Part shown: piece after piece, positions 9,024 to 14,588 of the stretch
Layout: each line of letters opens with the position of its first letter
How positions within the stretch are numbered: the first letter of the stretch is position 1
From: Croceibacterium_A sp966112795
GTDB taxonomy: Bacteria; Pseudomonadota; Alphaproteobacteria; Sphingomonadales; Sphingomonadaceae
DNA length: 14,728 nucleotides
Direction: 5' to 3'
Assembly: GCA_966112795.1 (NCBI GenBank)
Contig: CBHWED010000064.1
Location: 1 to 14,728 of the forward strand
The notes under the pieces: generated by a model
Database searches by the model: none
The model's input: only the letters and a program-made list of their open reading frames with translations
Told to the model about the DNA's origin: nothing
Translations under genes and position numbers: made by a program

Positions 9024-9042
9024 CGCGGGAGAGAGGCCCGCG
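9024..9042 (-). terminator. GC hairpin just after the TonB receptor stop
   Basis: Seven bases beyond the receptor stop codon, a 6-bp stem (9024-9029 CGCGGG with 9037-9042 CCCGCG, 7-base loop) can form. There is no T-run, so it is more likely to stabilise the upstream message or attenuate read-through than to end transcription fully. It lies inside the longer version of the PepSY frame. Could be chance in GC-rich DNA. Confidence 0.22.
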
Positions 9043-9048
9043 CCGGAG

Positions 9049-11058
9049 CTAGAACGAGAAGCTGTAGGTGACATGTCCGGTGATCGGTGTACCGAGATTC
9101 CACGCCGCGTAGGAGCTGGCGTCGGCATCGCGCCGCACGCGGACGATGCGCGTGGCATATTCGGCGTCGAACGCGTTCTGCAGGCGGGCGCCGAAGCGGT
9201 GATGCTGCGCCTTGTCGGCGAAGATCCACGCGGCGAGGTCGACCACCGCGTAGTTGCCGTGCTGCAGCCGGCCGATGCCGCCGGCGACCGAGCTGTAGAC
9301 GTCGCCGACCCAGTTGAGCGAGGCGCTGCCGCCGTAGCGGCCGCTCGGCGCCTGGGCGTTGAGGATCAGCTTGAGGTAGTCGCGCGGGATTTCGGCGATC
9401 TGCTCGCTGGTCCCGTCGATTTCGGCCTCGGTGTGGGTGTAGTCGGCGGTCAGCGAGAGCACCTCGTTGAGGCGCGCGTTGATCACCGCCTCGCCGCCCC
9501 AGACCGTGACCTTTTCGGGAGTGTTGATGATGAAGCCGTCGGGATAGGCCGGCAGGTCGTAGGTGATGTCGATCAGGTTCTTCACCTCGCGGTAGAACCC
9601 GGTGATCTCGCCCGAGACCATGCCCTGCTCCACGCCGAAGCCGAGCTCGGCGTTGAAGCTCTCCTCGGGCAGCAGGTCGGGGTTGCCGCGCTCGCAGCAC
9701 GGATCGATCACGTAGAGCTCGTAGGCGTCGGGCAGGCGGAACGAGGTGCCGACCTGGCCGCGCGCGTACCATGCGTCGTCGATCGTGTAGCGCCCGGAGA
9801 CGTTCCACACGGTCGCTTCCTGGCTGTCCGAGGGCATGTTGTGGCGCAGGCCCGCGGCGAGGCTGAGGCCGCCGGTCTCGAGCTTGACCTGCGCGAACGG
9901 GGCGTGGACCTCCTCGGCGTGCTCGCCGATCAGGAACACCGCATCCTGGCCGTTGTACTTCTGGAAGTCGTAGCCGGCGACGAGCGCGATCATGTCGCTG
10001 AGCTGGTACTCGCCGAGCACGTTGATCCCGCGGTCGGTGAAGGTCCACGGGTCGTGGTCGTTGAGCACGTCGACGGTGCCGTCGGGCAGCCCGTCGGGGC
10101 CGAGGTTGTTGAGCTTTTCGGTCCAGGTCGAATCCCAGTCGTGCCAGTAGCCCTTGACGTAGAGGCCGAAGCGCTCGTTCGGGGTCCAGTCGAGCTTGAC
10201 CGAGGCGATCTCCTCGTTGCGGGTGTTGAATGCGGCCGCGTGGTCCTCGGCATAGGCGCGGTCGAGCTTGGCCTCGGTGTGCTGGTACGAGGCGCTCAGG
10301 CGGAACGCGTCGGACGGCTCGAAGGCGTACTTGAGGCCGCCGGTGCTGACGCGGTAGTTGCGGCTGCGGTCGGTCTCGCTCGGCTGGTAGTCCTGGTCGC
10401 GGAACGGCTGGAAGCCGTCGCTCTCGTCGTGCGAGGCGAAGGCGACGAAGTAGTGGTCGCCGGCGCTGCCGCGGACATAGCCGTTGCCGCGCACGGTGTT
10501 GTTCGTGTCGTAGCCGAGCTCGACCTCGCCGTTGGTGTCCTGGGTGAAGCCGCGGGTGATCACGTTGACGATGCCGCTGACCGCCTGGGTGCCGTAGTAG
10601 AGGCCCTGGCCGCCCTTGAGCACCTCGATCCGCTCGATCATCGACGCGGGCAGCGTGTCGAGCGGGGTGGTCGAGGAGTAAAGCCGGTTCGAGATGCGCA
10701 CGCCGTCGACGAGGAACAGCACCTCGCTGCTGCGCGAGCCGAGCAGCGAGACGTTGACGTAGTCGAACGCGCCGCTGTTGGGCGAGACGTAGAGGCCCGG
10801 CACCATCTGTTCGAGCGCCTGCGCGGCATCGACGAGGCCGGCCCTGTCGATCGCCTCGCCTTCGACCACCTCGAGCCGCGAGCCGTATTTCTCGAGCTCC
10901 TGCGGGGTCGATTCCTCGAGCTTCGCGCCGAGCACGATGATGTTGTCGTCGGAGTTTTCCGTCGCGGCGCCGTCGTCCTGCGCCCAGGCCGGGCTCGCGC
11001 CCAGCAATGCTGCTCCGGCCACGCCGGTGAGCAGCGTGATCCGCCCCAATGCCCTCAT
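9049..11058 (-). CDS. TonB-dependent outer-membrane receptor (metal chelate / siderophore type)
   Basis: A 669-residue outer-membrane receptor that should import a metal chelate or cofactor powered by TonB-ExbBD. Residues 1-26 are a signal peptide (ASPAWA then QDD). A TonB-box-like NIIVLG lies at 39-44. The plug domain (about 48-168) shows FLVDGVRISN, IERIEVLKGGQGLYYG and SGIVNVITR. The rest is the beta-barrel, with the conserved SFRLPDAYELY and GNPDLLPEESFNAELG near 440-473, ending in an aromatic Phe (YSFSF) as in outer-membrane barrels. The only cysteines I find are an adjacent pair, Cys454-Cys455, immediately before the GNPDLLPE loop; cysteines are uncommon in such barrels. The start has a usable ribosome-binding site (AAGGTAG, 6 bases upstream). 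It lies between a cytochrome gene and a PepSY reductase gene, and its upstream region carries a tandem-repeat element shared with the cytochrome gene. Ligand not determinable; iron, copper or another chelated metal are candidates. Confidence 0.95.
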   Translation of the reverse strand: MRALGRITLLTGVAGAALLGASPAWAQDDGAATENSDDNIIVLGAKLEESTPQELEKYGSRLEVVEGEAIDRAGLVDAAQALEQMVPGLYVSPNSGAFDYVNVSLLGSRSSEVLFLVDGVRISNRLYSSTTPLDTLPASMIERIEVLKGGQGLYYGTQAVSGIVNVITRGFTQDTNGEVELGYDTNNTVRGNGYVRGSAGDHYFVAFASHDESDGFQPFRDQDYQPSETDRSRNYRVSTGGLKYAFEPSDAFRLSASYQHTEAKLDRAYAEDHAAAFNTRNEEIASVKLDWTPNERFGLYVKGYWHDWDSTWTEKLNNLGPDGLPDGTVDVLNDHDPWTFTDRGINVLGEYQLSDMIALVAGYDFQKYNGQDAVFLIGEHAEEVHAPFAQVKLETGGLSLAAGLRHNMPSDSQEATVWNVSGRYTIDDAWYARGQVGTSFRLPDAYELYVIDPCCERGNPDLLPEESFNAELGFGVEQGMVSGEITGFYREVKNLIDITYDLPAYPDGFIINTPEKVTVWGGEAVINARLNEVLSLTADYTHTEAEIDGTSEQIAEIPRDYLKLILNAQAPSGRYGGSASLNWVGDVYSSVAGGIGRLQHGNYAVVDLAAWIFADKAQHHRFGARLQNAFDAEYATRIVRVRRDADASSYAAWNLGTPITGHVTYSFSF

Positions 11059-11079
11059 TGCACTACCTTTTCTTTCGAA

Positions 11080-11096
11080 CGCCCCTTCGAGGGGCG
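11080..11096 (-). other. Hairpin in the receptor leader
   Basis: A 7-bp stem with a 3-base loop (11080-11086 with 11090-11096, CGCCCCT paired with AGGGGCG) lies 21 bases upstream of the receptor ATG, just ahead of the purine-rich AAAGAAAAGG ribosome-binding region. It could be the tail terminator of the cytochrome transcript or a structure in the receptor leader. The position between operator and start codon fits either; I cannot decide from sequence. Confidence 0.4.
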
Positions 11097-11124
11097 GTGG
11101 TAGGCAACGAGGGCGAGGTACGTC

Positions 11125-11162
11125 AGTTAATTACGGTAATCGCCCGGTTACACCGGCGTTAC
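11125..11162 (-). promoter_or_regulatory. Tandem-repeat operator, copy 1 (upstream of TonB receptor)
   Basis: Read on the plus strand, GGTTAC-like hexamers recur at helical-turn spacing: AGTTAA (11125), GGTAAT (11135), GGTTAC (11146), CGTTAC (11157). The last three are exactly 11 bases apart, an arrangement typical of OmpR/PhoB-family regulators that bind side by side on one DNA face. The 12-mer TTACGGTAATCG (11131-11142) is identical in copy 2 near 11821. Its AT-rich core stands out against GC-rich surroundings. The element edge is 66 bases from the receptor ATG. No convincing -35/-10 pair was recognised; the TAATTAA on the minus strand within the element might be a -10. Function is inferred from repetition and position. 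Confidence 0.6.
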
Positions 11163-11170
11163 AGCGCGGA

Positions 11171-11743
11171 TCAGGACTGCTTGCCGAGGATCTTCTCGAC
11201 CAGCGCCTTCTGGTCCGGATACCAGAACTCGAGGTGGCAGCTCTCGCACACGCCGTCGAGCTGGTCGATCAGCGGGCCCACCTTGGCCGCGTCGTGCGCG
11301 CGGGCACCGGCAGCGATCTCGCCGGTGTGCGCGGCGAGCGCGTTGGCGAGGTCGCGCAGCTTCTGCGGGTCCTTGTCGAAGCGCGCCTGGACCATCGCCG
11401 CGGTGTGGCCGCCGGGAATGCCCTCGTCCGATATCTTCACGCCGGGCTTGGCCACGGTCAGCGGGTCCATCGTCGCGATCTCGAGCGCGGCCTGCTGGAC
11501 CGCTTCGGCCTTGGCGGCGAGCGCGGCCCAGCGTTCGTCGGTCATCTTGCTCGCGTCGATCCCCGCCGCATCGCCGATCGCGGCGTTGGAGATGTCCCAC
11601 AGCTCGTCGGCGTTCTTGTCGACCTCGTCCTTCATCACCTCGTGGAACGTCAGCGCCTGCGCGACCGGCTCTTCCTTCTTCTCGGACGAGCACGCCGCAA
11701 CGAGCGCGAGCACCGGCAACAAACTCAAACCCCCGATACGCAT
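11171..11743 (-). CDS. Lipid-anchored c-type cytochrome, cytochrome c'/c-556-like
   Basis: A 190-residue exported cytochrome. The N-terminus is a lipoprotein signal peptide (lipobox VAAC, Cys18) followed by a charged SSEKKEE linker, so the protein should sit on a membrane facing the periplasm. The rest is mainly helical, as in the four-helix cytochrome c' fold, with the single haem site near the C-terminus: C-E-S-C-H (Cys166, Cys169, His170), then LEFWYP. A Met in the first helix (Met37, FHEVMKDE) could be the sixth ligand as in c-556; this is inference. Of two in-frame ATGs (11749, 11743) I chose the second: the Shine-Dalgarno AGGAGG abuts the first but is 6 bases from the second. The gene precedes the TonB receptor by 112 bases and has a related operator upstream. 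A role passing electrons to the neighbouring PepSY reductase, or sensing/binding a small ligand, is possible but unproven. Confidence 0.85.
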   Translation of the reverse strand: MRIGGLSLLPVLALVAACSSEKKEEPVAQALTFHEVMKDEVDKNADELWDISNAAIGDAAGIDASKMTDERWAALAAKAEAVQQAALEIATMDPLTVAKPGVKISDEGIPGGHTAAMVQARFDKDPQKLRDLANALAAHTGEIAAGARAHDAAKVGPLIDQLDGVCESCHLEFWYPDQKALVEKILGKQS

Positions 11744-11749
11744 GCGCAT

Positions 11750-11755
11750 CCTCCT
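11750..11755 (-). promoter_or_regulatory. Shine-Dalgarno of the cytochrome gene
   Basis: AGGAGG on the minus strand directly touches the upstream ATG (11749) and is spaced 6 bases from the ATG at 11743. This decides in favour of the shorter cytochrome, whose first residues are MRIGGL. Confidence 0.8.
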
Positions 11756-11765
11756 CTAGGCGAGT

Positions 11766-11805
11766 CCCGGTTCGGACCCGGGCGCTGCATGCGCCTCGTC
11801 GAGGC
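11766..11805 (-). other. Chain of overlapping hairpins in the cytochrome leader
   Basis: Three inverted repeats follow one another and share bases: CCCGG/CCGGG (11766-11770 with 11778-11782), GGCGC/GCGCC (11781-11785 with 11791-11795) and GCCTC/GAGGC (11793-11797 with 11801-11805). Neighbouring stems are mutually exclusive. If transcription starts just downstream of the tandem-repeat element, all three lie in the 5' leader. The stems are only 5 bp each and GC-rich, so chance is a real alternative. I see no known riboswitch family. Confidence 0.3.
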
Positions 11806-11814
11806 ACGGGGAAA

Positions 11815-11851
11815 GGTTATTTACGGTAATCGACGCGGTTACGCGCGTTAC
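11815..11851 (-). promoter_or_regulatory. Tandem-repeat operator, copy 2 (upstream of cytochrome gene)
   Basis: Same series of hexamers as copy 1, on the plus strand: GGTTAT (11815), GGTAAT (11825), GGTTAC (11837), CGTTAC (11846). The 12-mer TTACGGTAATCG (11821-11832) matches copy 1 exactly, and CGGTTAC and CGTTAC are also shared. Spacing here is 10, 12 and 9 bases rather than 10, 11 and 11. The element edge is 71 bases from the cytochrome ATG, nearly the same geometry as copy 1 to the receptor ATG, and the orientation is the same. Probably a second site for the same regulator; a short dispersed repeat is the alternative. Confidence 0.6.
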
Positions 11852-11881
11852 CGGTTTCCCGGCACGCGAGAGGCAGAGGCC

Positions 11882-12775
11882 TCAGCCGAGCCCGAAGTGC
11901 GCGCGGTAACGCGCGAAGCAACGCTCGCCGCAGCGCAGGCGGATCAGCGCGCCTTCGGCCATCGCAGTCGCGCGGCGCGGATCCTCCTCGACTGCCGGAC
12001 GAATCGCCTCGCGGTTCCAGTCGGCCGAATGCTTGACGTCGAGCACGGCGTGGAGCGTGAAATAGCGCCGCTCCTTGCCGCTGAGGCCGACGCGCTTGAG
12101 GCCTTCAGCGGTGCACGCCGAGCGGCCGGGGGCGGTCAGCTCGATCACGCCGAGCGCGCCGACGCTGTGCCAGGCGTAGCGGCGGGTGGTGGCCATCGCG
12201 GTCATCGCGTTGGCCAGCGCGAGGCTCTGCCACACCGTGTCCTCGATGACCGGCGCCAGCTCGAGGGTTTCGACCAGCGCATCGAGCATCGGGCCGTGCA
12301 TGCCCTTGGCGGTGCCGTGGCCCATCTCGTCCCAGTAATTGCGGGCGAGCTCGAGCTTGGGGCGCGTCGGCAGCTTGACCTGGGTCATCGCCACGAGATC
12401 GTCGAATCCGGCCTCGCCTGCGGCTTCCTGCTCGAGGAACCAGCGCAGCTCGTCGCGGGTCGCCTGCTCGGCGATCCACGGGAACAGCGGGTCGCCCTGG
12501 CCGGGGCCGGTCTGCTTGAGATCCTCGAACCAGGCGATGAAGCCGTCAGGGTCCGTCGGTGCCGCGGCGGCGGCCTCGACGATCTCCTCGCGCAGCTCCT
12601 CGACGAACCCGCCCTCGAGGCGAAGCATGACGGCGTCGTCGGCGATGCGGGCCTGCCAGTCGGCCGACGGGAAAGCGGGCGCGAGGCGCTCGCGATTCCA
12701 GTGCGCGAGGCGTCGCTGAAAGGCGTCGTTGAGGAACTGCGAGTCACGCTCGCGCGGAAGCGGATGGGATGCCAT
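11882..12775 (-). CDS. Haem-oxygenase-like iron-containing redox enzyme (HDO superfamily), function unknown
   Basis: A 297-residue cytoplasmic, all-helical protein that fits the iron-containing redox enzyme family (haem-oxygenase-like fold with a non-haem mono- or di-iron centre). Candidate ligands occur in the expected order: Glu117 (FLEQEAAGE), Glu150-x2-His153 (YWDEMGHG), Glu212 (GVIELTAPG), and His242-x3-Asp246-x2-His249 (LHAVLDVKH). From memory, UndA uses E, E-x2-H, E, H with similar spacings, and CADD of Chlamydia uses H-x3-D-x2-H. The start at 12775 has a moderate AAGG ribosome-binding site; no signal peptide is seen. It lies 96 bases after the AlkB-like gene, and the region beyond its stop holds the cytochrome operator. 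Members of this superfamily do varied chemistry (fatty-acid decarboxylation, N-oxygenation, pABA synthesis), so substrate cannot be assigned. No biosynthetic partner such as a carrier protein or condensation enzyme is in the window. Confidence 0.8.
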   Translation of the reverse strand: MASHPLPRERDSQFLNDAFQRRLAHWNRERLAPAFPSADWQARIADDAVMLRLEGGFVEELREEIVEAAAAAPTDPDGFIAWFEDLKQTGPGQGDPLFPWIAEQATRDELRWFLEQEAAGEAGFDDLVAMTQVKLPTRPKLELARNYWDEMGHGTAKGMHGPMLDALVETLELAPVIEDTVWQSLALANAMTAMATTRRYAWHSVGALGVIELTAPGRSACTAEGLKRVGLSGKERRYFTLHAVLDVKHSADWNREAIRPAVEEDPRRATAMAEGALIRLRCGERCFARYRAHFGLG

Positions 12776-12871
12776 GGAAAAACCTTGCTTAAAGAGTGAG
12801 TTGCCTCTTCAAGCGAGCGAGACGCCGCACGGTTCCAGCGCGACGGTCGGCGAGCCGTTTCGAGAGCCGGT

Positions 12872-13438
12872 CTATCGCAAGGTGCGGAAGGTGATCGACC
12901 GCCGCGTCACTTCCATCGGCGCGATCGAATGCTCCCAGTCCCAGCGAACCTCGCCGGCGAGGCGGTAGAGCGAGCGCGGCGGGAGGGCGAGCTTGCGCCG
13001 CTCGAAGCCGTCGGCGGTGCGCCGGCGCAGGCGCATCACGCAAGGGGCGCCGAGCGAGAGGCCGAGAACCTCGCCGTACTGCGGGCGGTCGCGGTGCCAG
13101 CCGATGCCGGCACCGGGATCGTAGCGGATCAGCAAGGCAGCCTCGAGTTGCGCGGGCGCCATCCCCGCGAGCGGGCCAAGGCGCTCGCGCAGCGCGAGCA
13201 GCCAGCCGGGCAGCGGCGGGGCCTCGCCGAGCCGGCCGCGGGTGAAATCGTAAGCCGAGCCGTAATGCGTCGTCAGCCGCTTGCCGCGCCACTGGCCGAA
13301 CTCGAACGGCTTGAGCGGCGCGTCGTCGATCCGCGCGGCAAGGCGCGCCTCCTCGGCCGGCGTGACCGCGTCGGGCACCAGCACGAGGCCGGGGACAAGC
13401 GGCGCATCGGCCGCAAAGAGGTCGCCCTGGAGGGTCAT
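12872..13438 (-). CDS. alkB: AlkB-family 2-oxoglutarate/Fe(II) dioxygenase
   Basis: A 188-residue alpha-ketoglutarate-dependent dioxygenase of the AlkB family; relatives reverse alkyl lesions on DNA or RNA, or modify other substrates. The iron ligands are His115 and Asp117 (GWHRDRPQYG) and His170 (WEHSIAP), and the 2-oxoglutarate-binding R-x5-R is Arg179/Arg185 (RRSITFR). RYDPGAGIGWHRD (105-117) is typical of the short bacterial AlkB-like/ALKBH group; E. coli AlkB is slightly longer (216 residues). The start at 13438 has GGAGG only 2 bases upstream, which is tight; no other good start is near. It is divergent from yjbQ with only 20 bases between the two ATGs. Whether it is a true DNA-repair enzyme cannot be said from sequence, so the symbol is a family label. 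Confidence 0.9.
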   Translation of the reverse strand: MTLQGDLFAADAPLVPGLVLVPDAVTPAEEARLAARIDDAPLKPFEFGQWRGKRLTTHYGSAYDFTRGRLGEAPPLPGWLLALRERLGPLAGMAPAQLEAALLIRYDPGAGIGWHRDRPQYGEVLGLSLGAPCVMRLRRRTADGFERRKLALPPRSLYRLAGEVRWDWEHSIAPMEVTRRSITFRTLR

Positions 13439-13442
13439 GCCC

Positions 13443-13454
13443 TCCTATATAGGA
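13443..13454. promoter_or_regulatory. Perfect 12-bp palindrome in the divergent spacer
   Basis: TCCTATATAGGA fills most of the 20-base gap between the divergent AlkB and YjbQ start codons. Each half supplies an AGGA Shine-Dalgarno core for one gene, and the central TATATA sits 7 bases from both ATGs, so it could also serve as a shared -10 box giving leaderless messages. No -35 match was seen on either side. Confidence 0.45.
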
Positions 13455-13458
13455 AGCC

Positions 13459-13875
13459 ATGCAGCAAGCGCTCGAAACCCTGACCATCCGCACCGGCGGC
13501 ACCGGCCTCCACGAGATCACCCACGACGTGGCCGAGTGGCTGCGCGGCACCGGGATCGACACCGGCGTGCTGACGCTGTTCTGCCAGCACACCAGCGCCG
13601 GCTTGCTGATCACCGAGAACGCCTCGCCCGCGGTGCCGCGCGATCTGCTGCGCTGGCTCGCGCGGGCGGCGCCCGAGGGACCCGGCTACGAGCACGACGA
13701 CGAGGGCCCCGACGACATGCCCGCGCATATCCGCTCGGTGATCACCGGCAACAGCCTGACGCTGCCGGTCGCCGGCGGGCGCATGCTGCTCGGCACCTGG
13801 CAGGGGGTGTTCCTCGCCGAGCACCGGCATCGGCCGCACCGGCGCAACGTCGTCGCGCACCTCGCCGGACAATAG
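13459..13875 (+). CDS. yjbQ: YjbQ family protein (UPF0047, secondary thiamine-phosphate synthase-like)
   Basis: A 138-residue protein of the widespread YjbQ/UPF0047 family. E. coli YjbQ has weak thiamine-phosphate synthase activity, and the true cellular role is not settled. Near-complete family signatures are visible: CQHTSAGLLITENASP (42-57, His44), Asp62, then YEHDDEGPDDMPAHIRS (77-93), GRMLLGTWQGVFLAEHR (107-123) and PHRR with conserved histidines 122, 127 and 134 that form the metal-binding pocket. Length is normal for the family (about 130-140). The start at 13459 follows AGGA by 4 bases inside the divergent palindrome. It is followed 73 bases later by an HdeD-like gene on the same strand; no functional link between the two is known to me. 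Confidence 0.95.
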   Translation: MQQALETLTIRTGGTGLHEITHDVAEWLRGTGIDTGVLTLFCQHTSAGLLITENASPAVPRDLLRWLARAAPEGPGYEHDDEGPDDMPAHIRSVITGNSLTLPVAGGRMLLGTWQGVFLAEHRHRPHRRNVVAHLAGQ

Positions 13876-13948
13876 TCGGGGTTTCTCCCGGTATCCTCCG
13901 GCGTCGAAGGCGCGGTATAGGGCGGCAGTCCTTGTGGGGAGACGTCCG

Positions 13949-14539
13949 ATGGCAACCGAAGCCGGCCTCAACGAAGCGTCGCCGCCGCCGTTCGGCCGGC
14001 TGGCCATGGGCCTTGCCGACACCTGGTGGCTGATGCTGCTGCGCGGCGTGGCCGGGCTGATCTTCGGCGTGATCGCCTTCACCTCGCCCCTGGTGACGAT
14101 CCTCGCGCTGGTGCTGGTGTGGGGCATCTACGCGGTCGCCGATGGAATCTTCTCGCTCGCCGCCGCGGTCACCGGCCGTGGCAGCGCGGCGCCGCGCTGG
14201 TGGCTGGCGCTGGTCGGCGTGCTCGGCCTCGCGGCCGGCGCCGTGGCGTTCATGAACCCGGCGCTGGTGGCGCAGTTCTTCGTGCTGATCATCGGCTTCT
14301 GGGCGATCCTGACCGGCGTGCTCGAGATCTGGGGCGCGATCGCGCTGCGCAAGGAGATCGACAACGAGTGGATGCTGGTGCTGAGCGGGGTGATCGCCGT
14401 GCTGTTCGGCCTGATCATGCTGTTCTCGCCGACCGCGGTGGTGACGCTGGTCTGGCTGGTCGGGTTCTACGCGGTGTTCGCCGGGGTCTGCTTCATCGTC
14501 CTCGCGTTCCGCATGCGGCGGCTCAAGCAGGCGAGCTGA
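13949..14539 (+). CDS. HdeD-like (DUF308) six-helix inner-membrane protein
   Basis: A 196-residue integral membrane protein of the HdeD/DUF308 family. E. coli HdeD contributes to acid resistance at high cell density; most other members are uncharacterised. Six hydrophobic helices are visible (about 27-45, 48-72, 84-102, 107-131, 141-160, 163-187), with internal similarity between pairs: GLIFGVIAFTSP, GLAAGAVAFMNP and AVLFGLIMLFSP each end a helix at a comparable place, the usual HdeD three-fold pattern. The N-terminus (MATEAGLNEASPPPFG) is hydrophilic and likely cytoplasmic, and the C-terminus is basic (RMRRLKQAS). I chose ATG 13949, preceded by GGGGAGA at 6 bases, over an in-frame GTG at 13934 that overlaps this ribosome-binding site. 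The 73-base upstream gap shows no clear promoter or terminator. Confidence 0.92.
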   Translation: MATEAGLNEASPPPFGRLAMGLADTWWLMLLRGVAGLIFGVIAFTSPLVTILALVLVWGIYAVADGIFSLAAAVTGRGSAAPRWWLALVGVLGLAAGAVAFMNPALVAQFFVLIIGFWAILTGVLEIWGAIALRKEIDNEWMLVLSGVIAVLFGLIMLFSPTAVVTLVWLVGFYAVFAGVCFIVLAFRMRRLKQAS

Positions 14540-14588
14540 ACGACCGAACGATTGAAACATTGCCGTGCCAGCGACGTTGGCCGGACAT

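Noticed and set aside
8617..11103. A plus-strand open frame of 828 codons opposite the receptor and PepSY genes.
   Set aside because: Same antisense artefact; the minus-strand proteins carry signal peptides, family motifs and ribosome-binding sites, while this one has none.
11761..11785. The GGTCCGAACCGGG-like stretch recalls a tRNA T-arm.
   Set aside because: No acceptor, D or anticodon arms can be folded around it; it is a simple inverted repeat in the cytochrome leader.
11903..11918. GCGCGGTAACGCGCG near the end of the iron-enzyme gene looks like another operator half.
   Set aside because: It is inside coding sequence (Ala-Arg-Tyr-Arg codons), has a single GTAAC unit and lacks the tandem arrangement, so it is probably chance.
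10937..12799. A plus-strand open frame of 620 codons spanning the cytochrome, operators and iron-enzyme region.
   Set aside because: It runs through an intergenic region and antisense to three supported genes, with arginine-rich low-complexity sequence and no recognisable domain.
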